64,000 nt of DNA from an uncultured Nocardioides sp. Lineage in GTDB: Bacteria; Actinomycetota; Actinomycetes; Propionibacteriales; Nocardioidaceae. The notes below the pieces were generated by a model that saw only the letters and a list, made by a program, of their open reading frames with translations, had not been told where the DNA came from and did no database searches. Made by a program: the position numbers and the translations under genes. The stretch is from NCBI RefSeq assembly GCF_947489365.1, contig NZ_CANLDB010000011.1:1-64000 (forward strand), in the 5' to 3' direction. Below, piece after piece: positions 47,583-57,153 of this stretch. Numbering within the stretch: the stretch's first letter is position 1; each line of letters opens with the position of its first letter.

Positions 47583-48736
47583 GCCCTCACGGCCGCCCGG
47601 CCCGCCAGGTTGCCCTCGAGCCGCGCCCGCACGCGCGACGACAGGGCGGCGTCGGCGCGCCACCGCGCCTCGTCGCGCTCCTCGACCAGCCGGTCCCGCT
47701 CCTCGAGGAGCCGGACGTGCTCCTCCAGGACCGCGCGCAGCGCCGTGGTCGCCGCCGACGCCACCTGCTTCTCGCGGGGCGCGTCGGGGTCGACGTACCG
47801 CTTCGGCGGCGGGCCGCAGCGCATCTCCTCGAGGTCCCCGACGACGTCGTAGCCGCGGGACCGGATCTCGCTGATCCACGTGTCCGAGAGCTCGACCGCC
47901 CACGGGTGGACGTCGGGGGGCAGCGTGAGCCGGGCCGTGTTCGTGCGCTGTGACAGCGTGCGGTGGGCAATGAGCTCCCGCACCAGGGGCCGGTACGCCG
48001 CGGGCTCGACGACACGGTTCACCTTGCGGTTCAGCCGCCGCAGCATCGCGGTCTCGGGGACGCCGAGCGACGGGTTGGACCGTTCGGAGTCGAGGTCCAG
48101 GTCGAGGCCGTCGAGCCGCATCACCGACGAGAACCGCTCCCACAGCAGCGAGCGGGGCGCGTCGGGCTGCGGCACGGTGACCACGTGCACCCGCTCCGGC
48201 GGCAGCGCGGCGCCCCACCGGTCGAGGATGTCGGGCACCTCCTGCACCGCCCAGAACCAGCTGGGGATGCGGCCCCGGCGCTCCGGGTCCCGGATCTTGT
48301 CGAGGAACCGGCCGTAGGGCAGCGTCGCGCGGTGCTTGACGTTCTCCTGCCACTCGGCGGGGACCTGCCGCGCGAGGTCGCGGACCGACAGCACGAGGTG
48401 GACCTCGGTGCCGTCGCCGTGGCCGAGCGAGGCCAGCGCCCGCGCGACCTCCGAGGCCGAGGCCGCGGCGAGCACCTCGTGGGACACGATGCTCAGGCCG
48501 TCGGCCTCGCGGACCTGGGCGGCGAGCGCGTTCCAGGCGCCGACGGCCTGCGTCTCGAGACCGCCCCACGGCATCCGCATCAGGTCCAGGGCGGCGAGGA
48601 ACTGCCCGTCGAACCGCTCCGCCGGGTAGTGCACGCCCTGCTCGGCGAGCCGCTCGCGGTTGCGGAAGAGGACGTCCTGGAGGTGCGAGGTCCCCGTCTT
48701 GGGGGTCCCCACGTGGAGGAGGACGGTGTGGCTCAC
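47543..48736 (-). CDS. Sulfotransferase-family protein 1 of a pair
   Basis: 397 residues from GTG 48736. N-terminal PAPS loop LHVGTPKTGTSHLQDVLF (~5-22), 3'-phosphate site VLSVRDLARQVPAEWQENVK, then a coiled coil near the C-terminus (LLEERDRLVEERDEARW). It overlaps the upstream hypothetical gene by four bases and is homologous to the product of 49919-51001, so the pair arose by duplication. Likely carbohydrate or lipid sulfation; substrate unknown. Confidence 0.85.
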   Translation of the reverse strand: MSHTVLLHVGTPKTGTSHLQDVLFRNRERLAEQGVHYPAERFDGQFLAALDLMRMPWGGLETQAVGAWNALAAQVREADGLSIVSHEVLAAASASEVARALASLGHGDGTEVHLVLSVRDLARQVPAEWQENVKHRATLPYGRFLDKIRDPERRGRIPSWFWAVQEVPDILDRWGAALPPERVHVVTVPQPDAPRSLLWERFSSVMRLDGLDLDLDSERSNPSLGVPETAMLRRLNRKVNRVVEPAAYRPLVRELIAHRTLSQRTNTARLTLPPDVHPWAVELSDTWISEIRSRGYDVVGDLEEMRCGPPPKRYVDPDAPREKQVASAATTALRAVLEEHVRLLEERDRLVEERDEARWRADAALSSRVRARLEGNLAGRAAVRAYRWGRGRNSLSA

Positions 48737-49917
48737 GGGGTCCTCCTGTCGGCGAGGGTGTCGAGGGCGAGCGCGAGGACGCGGTCGTCGTCCGGCTCGC
48801 CGACCCCCGGCACCGACGCGTCGGTCAGCGGGTGCTCGAGGAGGTCCGTCGGGCCGTGCACACGGTAGCCACCGGCGCGGAGGTCGCCGAGCAGCCCCTG
48901 GCCACGTCGCGTGAGCCAGTCGGCGTACGCCGCGGGGACGACGAGGGGCGGTCCGGCGGCGCCGACGAGGCGGGGGCGCAGGCCCTCGGTGAGCAGCCGG
49001 CTGCGACGGGGACGGTCGACGAGGACGCCGAGCACCCCGGAGACCTGCCGCAGCAGCTCCACCGCGGCCGCGGGCATCGCCGGGGTGGTCCGCACGGGTC
49101 CACGGACGGCGAGCAGGTCGGCGAGCACCCCGGGGTCGAGCAGCACCTCGACGCGGCCCGGCCCGCCGGACCGCTCGGCCCAGGCGTCGGCGGTCGCGGC
49201 GAGGTCGGCCCGGCGGGGGCAGGCGTCGCGGTCCGCCCAGGTCGCGAGCCACTCGGGCCACGACGGCGCGGCACCGTCGAGCACGCGCGTGGTCCAGGCG
49301 TCGGTGACGAGGCGGCCCATCCCGGCACCGACGACGTACGTCGTGGCGTCCCGCCCGCCCGGGCGGCGACCGAGCTCCGCCAGGCGGTGGCGCAGGCCGT
49401 CGACGCGGACGGCGGGCCCGGCCAGCCGGAACGCGCGGCGGCGGGGCAGGTGGCGGGCCACGGCCCCGGTCACCCGCCGGGCGGCGGGCTCGGTCGGCTC
49501 GTCGGGCAGCAGCTCGCCGACCAGGCGCTCGGCGAGGACGCCGGTGGCCACCCGCAGCAGCTCGGGGGCGGGCAGGGCCGCGGGGTCGACCGGGCGGGCG
49601 CCGTACGTGCGGGCGGGCAGGCCGACCAGGGGGAGGTCGAGCGCTCCGCGGCCCGGTGGGGCGACGGCGAAGACCTCGGCGGCGAGGCGGGGGTCGTGGG
49701 TGCCGTGCCCGTCGGCGGCGCTGCGGGCGTTGAGCTGCCGGACGACCTCGAGCTGCTGGGCGCCGGGGAGCGGCGCAGTGTCGGCCTCGGCGTCGAGCAC
49801 CCGGCCGGGGACCGAGCCCGCGGCGAGGACGTCGGTCCACGGGGTCGTCCCGCCGTCGACGAGGTGGGCGACCCAGGCGTGGGCGAGCGCGACGGGGTCC
49901 GGTGTCGGGTCGGCCAC
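48733..49917 (-). CDS. Hypothetical protein between two sulfotransferases
   Basis: 394 residues from GTG 49917, Ala/Leu/Arg-rich, largely helical, no membrane segment and no recognised motif. It starts with LAHAWVAHLVDGGTTPW and contains LEVVRQLNARS and VGAGMGRLVTDAWTTRVLD. Lying two bases after one sulfotransferase gene and overlapping the other, it must be expressed with them and probably acts in the same pathway, perhaps supplying or recognising the acceptor; that is inference. Confidence 0.75.
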   Translation of the reverse strand: MADPTPDPVALAHAWVAHLVDGGTTPWTDVLAAGSVPGRVLDAEADTAPLPGAQQLEVVRQLNARSAADGHGTHDPRLAAEVFAVAPPGRGALDLPLVGLPARTYGARPVDPAALPAPELLRVATGVLAERLVGELLPDEPTEPAARRVTGAVARHLPRRRAFRLAGPAVRVDGLRHRLAELGRRPGGRDATTYVVGAGMGRLVTDAWTTRVLDGAAPSWPEWLATWADRDACPRRADLAATADAWAERSGGPGRVEVLLDPGVLADLLAVRGPVRTTPAMPAAAVELLRQVSGVLGVLVDRPRRSRLLTEGLRPRLVGAAGPPLVVPAAYADWLTRRGQGLLGDLRAGGYRVHGPTDLLEHPLTDASVPGVGEPDDDRVLALALDTLADRRTP

Positions 49918-49918
49918 G

Positions 49919-51001
49919 TCAGCGCCCCCGCAGGCGGTCGACGCCGGTGCGGACCCGGCTGGAGAGCTGCATCTCGTTCGGGGTCCGGGTGGCGGCCTCG
50001 TCGGTCATCGCCTCGAGCGCGTCGAGGGCGGCGGCGAGCAGGGGCCGCGCCGTGACCTTGTCGGGGTCGCGCCAGCGGACGTCGGGGTCGGGCGGCACCG
50101 GGCGGAGGTCCTCGACGTCGCCGATGACGTCGACACCGCTGCCCTTCAGCCAGTCGATCCACAGGTCGGCCTGCTCGTAGGACCACCCGTAGCGGTCCGG
50201 GGGCAGCCGCACCGGGGGCGAGCGGCGGTGGACGAGGTGCTCCTGGGCGAGCATCTCCCGGATCAGCCGGTCGTACGCCGTGGACTTGCGCGCCCCGCGC
50301 TCGACCCGACGGTTGAGCTGACGGACCAGCTGGGTCTCGGCGATCCCGAGGGAGGTGTTGACGGCCTCGCTGTCCACCGGCGCCCACGCCTCCTCGATGC
50401 CGAACGCCTGGCGGTAGCGCTGCCACAGCCGCTCGTCGCGCTGGTGCGGCACGGTGACGACGTGCACGTTCTCCGGGGGGAGCTGCGCGCCCCACCGGGA
50501 CAGCACCCGGGGCAGGTCGAGGGCGTGGAAGAACCAGGGCTTGCCCTTCTCGACGCGGTCGAGGAAGTTCGCGAAGGTCCAGCGGCCGCCCTGCTTCACG
50601 CTCTCCTGCCACGCGGCGGGCAGCTGGCGGGCGGGGTCGCGGACGGCGTACACGATGTGGACGTCGCGGCCCGCCAGGTCGGCCATCGCCCGGGCGATCG
50701 CCGCCTTCGGGGCCGGCGCGAGGATCTCGTGGCTGATGATCGCGGTGCCGGAGACCCGTCGTACGCGGCGGACCATGGCGTCCCAGGAGCCCTCGGCGTG
50801 GCCGGGCTCGCCGCCCCAGTCCTCGCCGAGCAGGTCGAGGGCCGCGCGGAAGTGGAAGCGGGAGGCGTCGACGAGCCGGTTGCGCGACGGGAAGTGGACG
50901 CCGTGCCGCGCCAGCTCGACCGCGTTGAGGCTGAGGCGGTCCTGCACGTAGGTCGTGCCGGTCTTCGGGGCACCGACGTGGAGGATGACGCGGCGGCTCA
51001 C
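49919..51001 (-). CDS. Sulfotransferase-family protein 2 of a pair
   Basis: 360 residues from GTG 51001. PAPS loop LHVGAPKTGTTYVQDRL, 3'-phosphate segment VYAVRDPARQLPAAWQESVK and C-terminal QLSSRVRTGVDRLRG. Homologous across its length to the 47543-48736 product. Only four bases separate its start from the stop of the HMG-CoA lyase gene, so it may be carried on the leucine-catabolism transcript. Confidence 0.86.
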   Translation of the reverse strand: MSRRVILHVGAPKTGTTYVQDRLSLNAVELARHGVHFPSRNRLVDASRFHFRAALDLLGEDWGGEPGHAEGSWDAMVRRVRRVSGTAIISHEILAPAPKAAIARAMADLAGRDVHIVYAVRDPARQLPAAWQESVKQGGRWTFANFLDRVEKGKPWFFHALDLPRVLSRWGAQLPPENVHVVTVPHQRDERLWQRYRQAFGIEEAWAPVDSEAVNTSLGIAETQLVRQLNRRVERGARKSTAYDRLIREMLAQEHLVHRRSPPVRLPPDRYGWSYEQADLWIDWLKGSGVDVIGDVEDLRPVPPDPDVRWRDPDKVTARPLLAAALDALEAMTDEAATRTPNEMQLSSRVRTGVDRLRGR

Positions 51002-51005
51002 CGGG

Positions 51006-51929
51006 TCAGTCTGCCAGCGCCCTCACGACCGCACTGGGGCTGGGCCGACCCAGGTGCCCGGCGACCCACCGGCTCGTGGCGACGACCGCGTCGAGGTCAA
51101 CGCCGGTCTCGATCCCGAGGCCGCGGCAGAGCCACAGGAGGTCCTCCGTGGCGAGGTTCCCGGTGGCCGACTCGGCGTACGGGCAGCCGCCGAGACCGCC
51201 CGCGCTGGCGTCGTACGTCGTGACGCCGGCGTGCAGGCCGGCCAGGACGTTGGCCAGCGCCTGGCCGTAGGTGTCGTGGAAGTGCAGGGCGAGCGCCTCC
51301 AGCGGGGTACCGGCGGCGACGAACCGGGCGACGAGGTCGCCGACCTGGCCCGCGGTGCCGACGCCGATGGTGTCGCCGAGGCTGAGCTGGGTGGCGCCCA
51401 TCGCGAGCAGCCGCTGCCCGGTCTCGACGACGCGGTCCACCTCGACCGCGCCCTCCCAGGGGTCGCCGAAGCACATCGACACGTAGGCGCGGACAGTCGC
51501 ACCCGCCGCCAGGGCCCGCTGCACGACGGGCTCGAACATGGCGAACTGGGCGTCCCAGGACCGGTTGAGGTTGCGCTGCGCGAACGTCTCGGTGGCCGAG
51601 CCGAAGACCGCCACGTGGCGGCAGCCGCGCTCCAGCGCCCGGTCGAGGCCGCGGTCGTTCGGCACGAGCACGGGGAGGTCCTTGGCCCCGTCGCCGAGCT
51701 CGGCGGCGAGGGTGTCGAGGAGCTCCCCGGCGTCGGCGAGCTGCGGCACCCAGCGGGGGTGGACGAAGCTCGTGGCCTCGACGACCGGCAGCCCGGCGTC
51801 CAGCAGACGCGTGACCAGCCCGGCCTTCACGGCGGTGGGGATCGGCTCGGACTCGTTCTGCAGGCCGTCGCGGGGGCCGACCTCGTAGATCGTGATGCGC
51901 TCGGGCAGGCCGGCGATCGGCGTGCTCAT
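51006..51929 (-). CDS. Hydroxymethylglutaryl-CoA lyase
   Basis: 307 residues from ATG 51929. DRE-TIM aldolase family: YEVGPRDGLQNES at the start, LHFHDTYGQALAN with metal His residues, and the HMG-CoA lyase signature with catalytic Cys in GGLGGCPYAESATGN. It cleaves HMG-CoA into acetyl-CoA and acetoacetate, the last step of leucine degradation. The start overlaps the biotin carboxylase stop (ATGA). Confidence 0.93.
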   Translation of the reverse strand: MSTPIAGLPERITIYEVGPRDGLQNESEPIPTAVKAGLVTRLLDAGLPVVEATSFVHPRWVPQLADAGELLDTLAAELGDGAKDLPVLVPNDRGLDRALERGCRHVAVFGSATETFAQRNLNRSWDAQFAMFEPVVQRALAAGATVRAYVSMCFGDPWEGAVEVDRVVETGQRLLAMGATQLSLGDTIGVGTAGQVGDLVARFVAAGTPLEALALHFHDTYGQALANVLAGLHAGVTTYDASAGGLGGCPYAESATGNLATEDLLWLCRGLGIETGVDLDAVVATSRWVAGHLGRPSPSAVVRALAD

Positions 51930-53806
51930 GCCTCCTCCGCCCCCTCCACGACGAACAGCTCGTGGCCCATCGGCACCTGTGCCCCGGCGGAGGCGCCGAC
52001 GGCGGTGACGGTGCCGTCGTAGGGCGCCTTGAGGGCGAGCTCCATCTTCATGGCCTCCATCGTCCCGAGGACCTGGCCCTCGGTGACCGCGTCGCCCTCG
52101 GCGACGCGGACGTCGACGACGGTGCCGGGCATCGGGGCGAGCACGGTGCCGCCCGCGACGTCGACGGCGTCCCCGGCGGCGGGGTCGGGCGGGGTCAGCA
52201 CCCACCGTTGCCCCCGGTGGGTCGCCTCGACCTCGTGGGGCTGCACGTTCACCACGGACCGGACGGGCTCGCCGTCCACCCGCAGCTCGAGGACGTGGTC
52301 CGCGGCCGAGACCTGGGTGACCGGGACCCCGTCGACCGTGCCGGCGGCGCGGTCGACGGCGACCACGTGGTCCAGGTCCACCAGCGTGGGCGCGGCGGGG
52401 CCGCCGGCGCGGAACCCGTCGGCGGCGAACGGGCCGGGCGGGGAGGCGTGGGCGGCCAGCATCGCGGAGACCCAGGCGGCGGCCGTGCGGGCGACGTCCG
52501 CGGTGGGCGGCTCGAGGGTCGTGCGGTCGAGCCAGGCGGTGTCGATGGTCGCGTCGCGGAAGGCGTCGGTGGCCACCAGGGCGCGGAGGAACCCGGCGTT
52601 GGTCGTCAGCCCGAGCACCCCGGTGCCGTCGAGGGCGTCCAGCAGGCGCGCGCGGGCCTCCTCGCGGTCGGCGCCGGCGGCGACCACCTTGCCGAGCATC
52701 GGGTCGTACGCCGTGGGCACGACCTGGCCGGACTCCAGCGCGTGGTCGACCCGCACGCCCTCGCCGGACGGCCAGCGCACGAGCGTGGCGGTGCCGGCCT
52801 GCGGCAGGAAGCCCGCCCAGGAGTCCTCGGCGTACACCCGGGCCTCGACGGCGTGGCCGGTGAGCGTGACGTCGTCCTGGGCGAGCCCGAGCGGCTCGCC
52901 GAGGGCGACGCGGAGCTGGAGGGCGACGAGGTCGAGGCCGGTGACCATCTCGGTGACGGGGTGCTCGACCTGGAGGCGGGTGTTCATCTCGAGGAAGAAG
53001 AACTCGCCGGTGTCGGCGTCGAGGAGGAACTCGACGGTGCCGGCGCCGACGTAGCCGACCTCGCGGGCCAGCCGGGCCCCGGCCTCGGTGATCTCGGTGC
53101 GCTGCTCCGGCGTGAGGGTGGGGGCCGGGGCCTCCTCGAGGACCTTCTGGTGGCGCCGCTGGGTGGAGCAGTCCCGCTCGAAGCAGTGGATCACCGTGCC
53201 GTGGGTGTCGCCGACGACCTGGACCTCGACGTGGCGGCCGCGCTCGACGTACCGCTCGACCAGCATCGTGTCGTCGCCGAACCCGGCGGCGGCCTCGCGG
53301 CGGGCGGCGGCCAGCGCCTCGTCGTACTCACCGGCGGAGCGGACGACCCGCATCCCCTTGCCGCCGCCCCCGGCGGCGGCCTTCACGAGGACGGGGAAGG
53401 TCATCGCCTCGGGGCGCTCCACGTCGTACGACGGGACGACGGGGACGCCGGCGCGCTCGGCGATCGCGCGGGCGTGGTCCTTGCGGCCCATCGCGTCCAT
53501 GACGTCGGCGCTGGGGCCCACGAGGGTGATCCCGGCGTCGTCGAGGGCGCGGGCGAACGCGGCGCGCTCGGAGAGGAAGCCGTAGCCGGGGTGGACCAGG
53601 TCGGCCCCCGACTCCCGGGCGGCGCGGACGACGTCGTCCACGTCGAGGTAGCTGTCGACGCGGACGGCGGCGTCGGCCCCGCGGACGTGCGGGGCGGAGG
53701 CGTCGAGGTCGGTGTGGACGGCGACGGTGCGCATGCCCATCGCCGAGGCGGTGCGGAAGACCCGCAGCGCGATCTCGCCGCGGTTGGCCACGAGGAGGGT
53801 GGTCAC
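51926..53806 (-). CDS. Acyl-CoA carboxylase alpha chain (biotin carboxylase + BCCP)
   Basis: 626 residues. Biotin carboxylase domain (1-~445: LLVANRGEIALRVFRTA, ATP loop KAAAGGGGKGMRVV, EMNTRLQVEHPVTE), linker domain, and a C-terminal biotinyl domain with E-A-M-K-M-E. With the beta subunit seven bases upstream and HMG-CoA lyase downstream, it is most likely the methylcrotonyl-CoA carboxylase alpha chain of leucine breakdown; a broader acyl-CoA range is possible. Confidence 0.93.
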   Translation of the reverse strand: MTTLLVANRGEIALRVFRTASAMGMRTVAVHTDLDASAPHVRGADAAVRVDSYLDVDDVVRAARESGADLVHPGYGFLSERAAFARALDDAGITLVGPSADVMDAMGRKDHARAIAERAGVPVVPSYDVERPEAMTFPVLVKAAAGGGGKGMRVVRSAGEYDEALAAARREAAAGFGDDTMLVERYVERGRHVEVQVVGDTHGTVIHCFERDCSTQRRHQKVLEEAPAPTLTPEQRTEITEAGARLAREVGYVGAGTVEFLLDADTGEFFFLEMNTRLQVEHPVTEMVTGLDLVALQLRVALGEPLGLAQDDVTLTGHAVEARVYAEDSWAGFLPQAGTATLVRWPSGEGVRVDHALESGQVVPTAYDPMLGKVVAAGADREEARARLLDALDGTGVLGLTTNAGFLRALVATDAFRDATIDTAWLDRTTLEPPTADVARTAAAWVSAMLAAHASPPGPFAADGFRAGGPAAPTLVDLDHVVAVDRAAGTVDGVPVTQVSAADHVLELRVDGEPVRSVVNVQPHEVEATHRGQRWVLTPPDPAAGDAVDVAGGTVLAPMPGTVVDVRVAEGDAVTEGQVLGTMEAMKMELALKAPYDGTVTAVGASAGAQVPMGHELFVVEGAEEA

Positions 53807-53813
53807 GGGGTCC

Positions 53814-55367
<1,554 letters not shown>

Positions 55368-55374
55368 GCCCGCA

Positions 55375-55392
55375 GGTTAGCGATCGTTAACC
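55375..55392 (-). promoter_or_regulatory. Operator of the leucine-catabolism operon
   Basis: GGTTAGCGATCGTTAACC is an almost perfect 18-base palindrome overlapping the leaderless -10 box (TAACCT on the minus strand) of the carboxylase beta gene. It matches 15 of 18 positions of the operator at 59595-59612 before a TetR gene, which is the probable regulator. It also spans the stop codon of the DUF389 gene. Confidence 0.8.
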
Positions 55393-56367
55393 TCCGGCGT
55401 CCACCGCGGGCGCCGCTGGACCGCCCTCCCGCCGGCTCCACCGCGGCCCACCCCGGCCCGGACGCCAGATCGCGCTCTGGACGAGGAGCGTCAGGGTGCC
55501 GGCGAGCACGATGCCGGCGACGTTGATCGCCAGCTGGACCACCGACGACCATGCCTCGCCCCACGCGCCGACGGCGAGCGTGAGCCCGAGCGTGCCGATC
55601 GCGGGGACGGTGGTGACGGAGATGAAGACCCCGACCAGCGTCGAGGACTTGGCCGCGGTGAGCGACAGGACGCCGGCGATCCCGGCCAGCACGGCGACCA
55701 CGAAGGACCAGACGTCGGGGGCGACGATGAACTCGGTGAGCCTCCCCGTCGTCGCCGCGCGCTCCTCGACCACGCCGACGAGGTCGGCGACCTGCCACAG
55801 GGCGTACGACGCCAGGGCGGCCAGGCCCATGCTCGTCGCCAGGGTGAAGGTCGCCGGTCCGATCAGCCCCCACGACCGCCGGGCGAGCGCGAAGCAGACG
55901 CACGCCAGCGGGGCGAATTCCGGCCCGACGACCATCGCGCCGACGATGAGGATCGGCTGGTCGAGGTAGCGACCGACGCTGGCGATGAGCGTCGCGAGCA
56001 CCATGAACGCGAGGAACGACCACGACCACCGGGCGTCGACGGCGGCGCGCTCCTCGACGGCGTCCCAGATGACGGCGTCGACCGGCTCGCCCGGGGCGAT
56101 CTCCTCGGCCCGGTCGGCGGCGTCCGACATCAGGGTCTCGGCCTCGTCGACCCGCAGCGACCCCGACTGCTCGATCCCCATGTCCCGGAGGTCGCCGAGG
56201 ACGCCGTTGGCGTTCTCCCGGGCGAGGTCGAAGGTCAGGAGGTCGCCGTCGCAGTCGACGACGACCCCGCGCAGCACGACGAGGTGGACGACGGTCGGGT
56301 CGTCACGCACGCGGGCGAGGGCGGCCTCGGCGAGGTCGTGCGGGGCGGTGAGGCGGACGTGGAGCAC
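55387..56367 (-). CDS. DUF389 membrane protein
   Basis: 326 residues from GTG 56367. An N-terminal ~100-residue cytosolic ferredoxin-like part (VVHLVVLRGVVVDCDGDLLT) precedes six or so membrane helices with the DUF389 hallmarks (LATLIASVGRYLDQPILIVG, AMVVGPEFAPLACVCFAL, ITTVPAIGTLGL-like VTTVPAIGTLGLTLAVG). Function unknown, perhaps transport. It follows the TetR gene by four bases on the same strand. Confidence 0.88.
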   Translation of the reverse strand: MLHVRLTAPHDLAEAALARVRDDPTVVHLVVLRGVVVDCDGDLLTFDLARENANGVLGDLRDMGIEQSGSLRVDEAETLMSDAADRAEEIAPGEPVDAVIWDAVEERAAVDARWSWSFLAFMVLATLIASVGRYLDQPILIVGAMVVGPEFAPLACVCFALARRSWGLIGPATFTLATSMGLAALASYALWQVADLVGVVEERAATTGRLTEFIVAPDVWSFVVAVLAGIAGVLSLTAAKSSTLVGVFISVTTVPAIGTLGLTLAVGAWGEAWSSVVQLAINVAGIVLAGTLTLLVQSAIWRPGRGGPRWSRREGGPAAPAVDAGG

Positions 56368-56371
56368 GGGG

Positions 56372-57037
56372 TCATCCTGGCCCCGCGGCGCCCCGCCCTG
56401 CACCGGTGGTGGCCCCGTAGGAGCGGTCGATGGTCTCCAGGACCACGTCGAGCGCCGCCGAGCGGGTGGCCTCGTCCAGCTCCCGCAGCGGCCCCTCCGA
56501 GTGGAGGACGGCGAACCCGTGCACCGCGGACCAGCAGGTGATCTCCGCCCCAGGACGCGCCTCGGGCGCGAGGTGGCCCACCCGCACGAGGTCGTCCAGG
56601 AGCGCGTTGAGGACCACGAACGGGTCGTCGGGGTCCTTCGTCCCGTCCGTCCCGAGGGACGGCGGGGAGGGGTAGGCCGCGAAGAGGACCCGGAACAGAC
56701 CGGGCTCGGCGAGCGCGAAGTCGACATACCCCCGACCGCACTCGGAGAGCCGGGCACGGGCGGCCAGCACCTCCCCCTCGGGGTCCGCACCCGGCGGCAC
56801 CCGGTCGGTCCGCCGGCGCATGGCGGTGGTCAGCTCGCCCATCCCGACCTCGGCGACCTCCGCGACCAGCGCGTCGCGGTCGCTGAAGTGGCGGTACGCC
56901 GCGTTGTGCGAGACGCCCACCCGGCGGGCGAGGTGGCGGACGACCAGACCGTCCGGTCCGCTCTCCCGGGCCGCCGCGACGGCAGCCTCCACGAGGGCCG
57001 CCCGCAGGTTGCCGTGGTGGTAGGGCGCGGTCGTCAT
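56372..57037 (-). CDS. TetR-family regulator
   Basis: 221 residues from ATG 57037, chosen because TACGCT lies seven bases upstream. N-terminal HTH: NLRAALVEAAVAAARESGPD, VRHLARRVGVSHNAAYRHFSDRDALV. The C-terminal ligand domain is of the WHG type (YVDFALAEPGLFRVLFAAYP). It is divergent from an MFS exporter with two operator-like dyads between, so it most likely represses that exporter. Confidence 0.9.
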   Translation of the reverse strand: MTTAPYHHGNLRAALVEAAVAAARESGPDGLVVRHLARRVGVSHNAAYRHFSDRDALVAEVAEVGMGELTTAMRRRTDRVPPGADPEGEVLAARARLSECGRGYVDFALAEPGLFRVLFAAYPSPPSLGTDGTKDPDDPFVVLNALLDDLVRVGHLAPEARPGAEITCWSAVHGFAVLHSEGPLRELDEATRSAALDVVLETIDRSYGATTGAGRGAAGPG

Positions 57038-57065
57038 CGGCCTCAGCGTATCCCGGTGAGGCAGT

Positions 57066-57119
57066 GATGTTGACACCGGCAACATCGAGGAGCACCCTCA
57101 TGTTGTCGGTGTCCACATC
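57066..57119. promoter_or_regulatory. Two dyads between TetR and MFS genes
   Basis: GATGTTG-N7-CAACATC at 57066-57086 is a perfect seven-base inverted repeat with inner ACACCGG. A second copy in inverse orientation, (C)ATGTTG-TCGGTGT-CCACAT(C), lies at 57099-57119, 33 bases away centre to centre. They suit two TetR dimers controlling both divergent genes. Confidence 0.75.
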
Positions 57120-57153
57120 GACACCCGTGTCCTCCGTCGCCCTGGGAGCCCCC

